Source of the DNA: Gemmatimonadota bacterium
GTDB taxonomy: Bacteria > Gemmatimonadota > Gemmatimonadetes > Longimicrobiales > Gaopeijiaceae
Assembly: GCA_003567615.1 (NCBI GenBank)
Contig: PWZC01000280.1
Location: 1 to 8,433 of the forward strand
DNA length: 8,433 nt
Direction of reading: 5' to 3'
Below the pieces are notes generated by a model, which had not been told where the DNA came from, did not search any database, and was given only the letters and a program-made list of their open reading frames with translations. Positions within the stretch are counted from its first letter, which is position 1. Every line of letters begins with the position of its first letter. The translations under genes were made by a program, and so were the position numbers. Shown piece after piece: positions 6,287-8,433 of the stretch.

Positions 6287-7588
6287 ATGAAGTGTACAAC
6301 CCCCTCCCGAATGAATCCGCGTCGAAGCGGAATGTCGATCCTGGCCCTTCTGGCCCTGGCCGTCCTCCCCCTTCTGGCGAGTCCGGGGCAGGCCCAGGCC
6401 CAGCAGGGAACCTCGGTGGAATTCACCGAGGTGACCTCCATGCAGGCCGCCGGCTTCCTGCAGCTCGTCGCCCGGCGGGCAGGCGGTGAGTCGACCCACA
6501 CCATCCATGTCCTGGACGCGAAGATGAGGGTGGATGAGGGAGACGCCTCCACCGTCATGGACGCCGAGGAACTCCGGTGGCTCCTCCTCTTCCACGACAT
6601 GGAGGCGTACATGGAGTTCGGCATCGGCGATGTGCCTGACATGATGGCCGCCATGGATGAGGCCCTGGCCCGGGCCGAGGCCGAGCTGGAGGCCGAACTC
6701 GCAGACGCCGATATGGACCGGGAAGAGTTGGAAGCCGCCATGGCTGAGGCCCAGGCCACCATGGATGTGAGCGTGGATTATGTGAACACCGGTGAGTCGC
6801 AGGTCATCAACGGGTACGCCGCCGATCGGCACCAGGTCATCGTGCGCGTCGAGGGCGCCGCCGACGTGGAGGGAGCCGAGGAGATCGAGGGTGGCGCGCT
6901 GGTGGTGGTTCTGGACATGTGGCTCTCGGAGGAGTTGGCCCGGGAGAACCCCCTCTACATCGGCCACGGTGATGGGGCGGACAATCCCTTCGTCCAGGCC
7001 ATGCTGGCGAATCCCCAGTACCAGGAGATGGTGGACGAGATTTCAGCCGGCTTCGAGCCGGGAAATCCATCCTCGGAACTGGCCCTTTTCGGAATGGTGG
7101 ACCCCCGGGTCGGGGCCGCCATGGATGAGGCCGTGACCCAGTTGGCCGAACTGGACGGAATGGCGGTGCGGACCACCGCCGTGGTGGCGCTGCTCCCGCC
7201 CCAGGTGGAGCTGGACACCGAACTCCTCCTGGCCTGGACCCCCGACGGCATGGGCGACCAGATCGTGGGCGCCGCCACCGAAGCGGCTCGTCAGGCGGCC
7301 CGGGATGCAGCGGCCGGCGCCGCCCGAGACGCCCTCCGAGGCGCGGTCAGCGGTCGTCTGGGTCGACTGGGACGCCGGGGCGGAGGCGACGAGGAGCCAG
7401 AGGAGGCGGAAGTGGCCGAGGAGGATCTGGTCATCCAACCCCTGCTCCGCTGGAACTCTGAAGTGACCCAGGTCAGGACCGTCGGTGTCCCCACCCCGGA
7501 CATGTTCGTCATCCCCGCCGGTTACCGGGACTTCAATGAGGCACTGCAGGAAATGATGAGGCAGGGCGGCGCCACCGGCACTCGCTGA
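6287..7588 (+). CDS. Secreted protein resembling DUF4412, function unknown
   Basis: A 433-residue protein from the ATG at 6287, with GGAAAAGG just upstream. Residues 1-38 form a signal peptide (MSILALLALAVLPLLASPG) with likely cleavage after AQA (36-38). The core resembles DUF4412: KMRVDEG, a strand ending DMEAYMEF (104-111), the TGESQVINGYAADRHQVIV stretch (168-186) like the family's kTGE..InGy..., and MWLSEEL. A highly acidic Ala/Glu/Met helical insert occupies about 117-160. Residues 329-364 are an Ala/Arg/Gly-rich helix-like segment, then an acidic patch (368-380), then a strand region ending FVIPAGYRDF, close to the usual DUF4412 ending. The location is probably periplasm or cell surface. 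Codons 9 and 16 are alternative ATGs that keep the signal core. It may share a transcript with the hydrolase. The DUF4412 link is by eye and no biochemical role is known to me. Confidence 0.8.
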   Translation: MKCTTPSRMNPRRSGMSILALLALAVLPLLASPGQAQAQQGTSVEFTEVTSMQAAGFLQLVARRAGGESTHTIHVLDAKMRVDEGDASTVMDAEELRWLLLFHDMEAYMEFGIGDVPDMMAAMDEALARAEAELEAELADADMDREELEAAMAEAQATMDVSVDYVNTGESQVINGYAADRHQVIVRVEGAADVEGAEEIEGGALVVVLDMWLSEELARENPLYIGHGDGADNPFVQAMLANPQYQEMVDEISAGFEPGNPSSELALFGMVDPRVGAAMDEAVTQLAELDGMAVRTTAVVALLPPQVELDTELLLAWTPDGMGDQIVGAATEAARQAARDAAAGAARDALRGAVSGRLGRLGRRGGGDEEPEEAEVAEEDLVIQPLLRWNSEVTQVRTVGVPTPDMFVIPAGYRDFNEALQEMMRQGGATGTR

Positions 7589-7593
7589 ACCAG

Positions 7594-7606
7594 GCGCGAC
7601 CCGCGC
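7594..7606. terminator. Weak hairpin between convergent genes
   Basis: GCGCG-ACC-CGCGC forms a perfect 5-bp GC stem with a 3-nt loop in the 24-bp gap between the convergent secreted-protein and small-protein genes. There is no T-run on either strand, so it is at best part of a bidirectional stop signal. Confidence 0.25.
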
Positions 7607-7612
7607 AGGAGC

Positions 7613-8158
7613 TCAAGGGAGCAGGCGGGCGTGCCACCCCTCGGCCGCCCGCCGCTCCCAGCGCCCTTCCCTGAGCTCGCCAAGGCGGACCAGGGCCAGG
7701 TCGAAGACTACCGTGTCGCCGGTGATTCTCCCCGCTGCCCCCGCCTCCCGGAAGAGGGGACGGCTGACCCGCCGGACCTCCCCATCCGTCTCCGGATCCC
7801 GATACCAGATGGGTCCGCCTCCCACCATCTCGACCCCAAGCTCCCGTTCCACGTCCTGGAGGAGCCTCCTCAGCGCATCGATGGAGCACCCTGTGGGCGG
7901 CGCCACCGATTCGTCCACGGCCACGAAGAGGAAGCGTCCTTCCCGCCAATCCCTGGCGGCGGCCAAGTCCTTTCCGTGCGCTCGCCACGCCTCGAGGAAA
8001 CGGTCCACAGCTCCCAGGAGGTGATCCTCTTCCGAAGACTCCAGGATCCGGTCGGTGCCGAAGACCCAGAGGCGTGCGTCGTCGGGAAGGGCGGCGAGGG
8101 GGTCGGGGGAGGGATTCCGGGTAGCGGAGTGGTCGGTGGCGCGGCTGTCGGTGGTCAT
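7613..8158 (-). CDS. Small conserved protein of the family named 'ABC transporter ATPase' (no ATPase motifs)
   Basis: A 181-residue soluble protein with no signal peptide or membrane segment. It fits a family I know from Bacteroidota and relatives by these landmarks: LPDDARLWVFGTDR near the start, FLEAWRAHGKDL, FLFVAVDES, the GCSIDALRRL motif, PIWYRD, then DTVVFDLALV and a C-terminal GWHARLLP. Databases often label the family 'ABC transporter ATPase', but there is no Walker A (GxxxxGKS/T), signature LSGGQ or Walker B, and the length is far below an ABC ATPase, so I would not carry that name over. The conserved Cys in GCSID and the terminal WH are candidate functional residues. The first ~22 residues look disordered. 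The ATG at 8158 lacks a strong Shine-Dalgarno, but no better start is available. It probably shares a transcript with the upstream permease-like gene (gap 56 bp). Function is unknown. Confidence 0.82.
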   Translation of the reverse strand: MTTDSRATDHSATRNPSPDPLAALPDDARLWVFGTDRILESSEEDHLLGAVDRFLEAWRAHGKDLAAARDWREGRFLFVAVDESVAPPTGCSIDALRRLLQDVERELGVEMVGGGPIWYRDPETDGEVRRVSRPLFREAGAAGRITGDTVVFDLALVRLGELREGRWERRAAEGWHARLLP

Positions 8159-8214
8159 GGGTTTCTCGGGAAGGCGGGGAGTTTGAGATCTGGCCGATGG
8201 TGGGGGGAGCCTCC

Positions 8215-8433
8215 CTACCCGCCCTTCTCCTCGTTGGGCGGGAGTGGCGTGACCTCAAGGGGCCTTGGCGGGGCTTCCTTGTCCAGGAGCACCGCCACCC
8301 ACTTCAGGTCCTCGGTGTTTTCCAGCATGATCTTCACGATCATGGTGAGGGGCACCGCCAGGAGAGCGCCGATGGGGCCCCAGACGAAGGCCCAGAAGAT
8401 GAGGGACAGGATCACCACCAGGGTGGAGAGTCC
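8215..8433 (-). CDS. AI-2E/PerM-family membrane protein, C-terminal part (runs off right edge)
   Basis: The last 72 codons of a gene that enters from the right edge; the TAG stop is at 8217-8215. The visible residues include ILSLIFWAFVWGPIGALLAV followed by PLTMIVKIML, the very typical final membrane segment of the AI-2E transporter family (PF01594, formerly UPF0118, includes PerM/TqsA-like proteins), where a W.G..G.lLavPl pattern is conserved. A charged cytoplasmic tail of about 35 residues rich in Pro, Glu and Lys ends the protein. Members are eight-helix inner-membrane proteins; some export autoinducer-2 or act as sodium/proton antiporters, and most are uncharacterised. Because only the C-terminus is seen, the subgroup and role cannot be fixed. 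It lies 56 bp upstream of the small conserved protein gene on the same strand. Confidence 0.85.
   Translation of the reverse strand, partial: GLSTLVVILSLIFWAFVWGPIGALLAVPLTMIVKIMLENTEDLKWVAVLLDKEAPPRPLEVTPLPPNEEKGG

Noticed and set aside
6125..6967. Minus-strand open frame of 280 codons rich in His/Gly/Val
   Set aside because: Antisense shadow of the secreted-protein and hydrolase genes; no start signal and no domain.
8205..8215. GGGAG-C-CTCCC dyad at the end of the AI-2E-family gene as a terminator
   Set aside because: The usable stem is only about 4 bp with a 3-nt loop and no T-run, and the next gene follows on the same strand, so readthrough is more likely.
7533..8258. Minus-strand 241-codon open frame overlapping the small conserved protein
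   Set aside because: Arg/Pro/Gly-rich out-of-frame shadow; the 7613-8158 frame carries the conserved motifs.
1..8433. tRNA, rRNA, CRISPR array, riboswitch, insertion sequence or phage gene
   Set aside because: No cloverleaf, spaced repeats, transposase or integrase motifs, or terminal inverted repeats were seen. The gaps are all under 100 bp.

Overview
The window is strongly GC-rich bacterial chromosomal DNA with tightly packed genes, short intergenic gaps and no RNA gene, insertion sequence, integrase or CRISPR array that I could find. Two families point, as an inference only, to the Gemmatimonadota/Bacteroidota (FCB) side of the tree: a lipoprotein joining HEAT repeats to a cyclophilin domain, and a small protein of the family databases call 'ABC transporter ATPase'. 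The high GC favours a Gemmatimonadota-like organism over a typical Bacteroidota.

Left part (1-1071, minus strand): a TetR-family repressor is followed, with a 4-bp ATGA overlap, by the start of a TolC-type outer-membrane efflux protein that leaves the window. This looks like the head of a tripartite drug-efflux operon led by its own repressor. The repressor has a very good sigma70-like promoter (TTGACC, 17 bp, TACAAT) with an inverted repeat filling the spacer. The -10 box sits only 7 nt before the ATG, so the transcript is probably leaderless and autorepressed.

Centre (1072-5126, minus strand): a likely operon of three genes, in transcription order an EamA/DMT permease, a large HEAT-repeat/cyclophilin lipoprotein, and a second EamA/DMT permease whose start overlaps the lipoprotein stop by 8 bp.

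Right-centre (5155-7588, plus strand): a YheT-type alpha/beta hydrolase diverges from the first DMT permease with only 28 bp between start codons. A secreted protein resembling DUF4412 follows 43 bp later.

Right end (7613-8433, minus strand): the 3' end of an AI-2E/PerM-family membrane protein, then the small 'ABC transporter ATPase'-named protein, which converges on the secreted protein with a 24-bp gap. Every gap between genes is under 100 bp, so no long stretch is left unexplained. I saw no clearly novel multi-gene system. The best leads are the leaderless autorepressed efflux promoter, the lipoprotein placed between two DMT permeases, and the misnamed small family.
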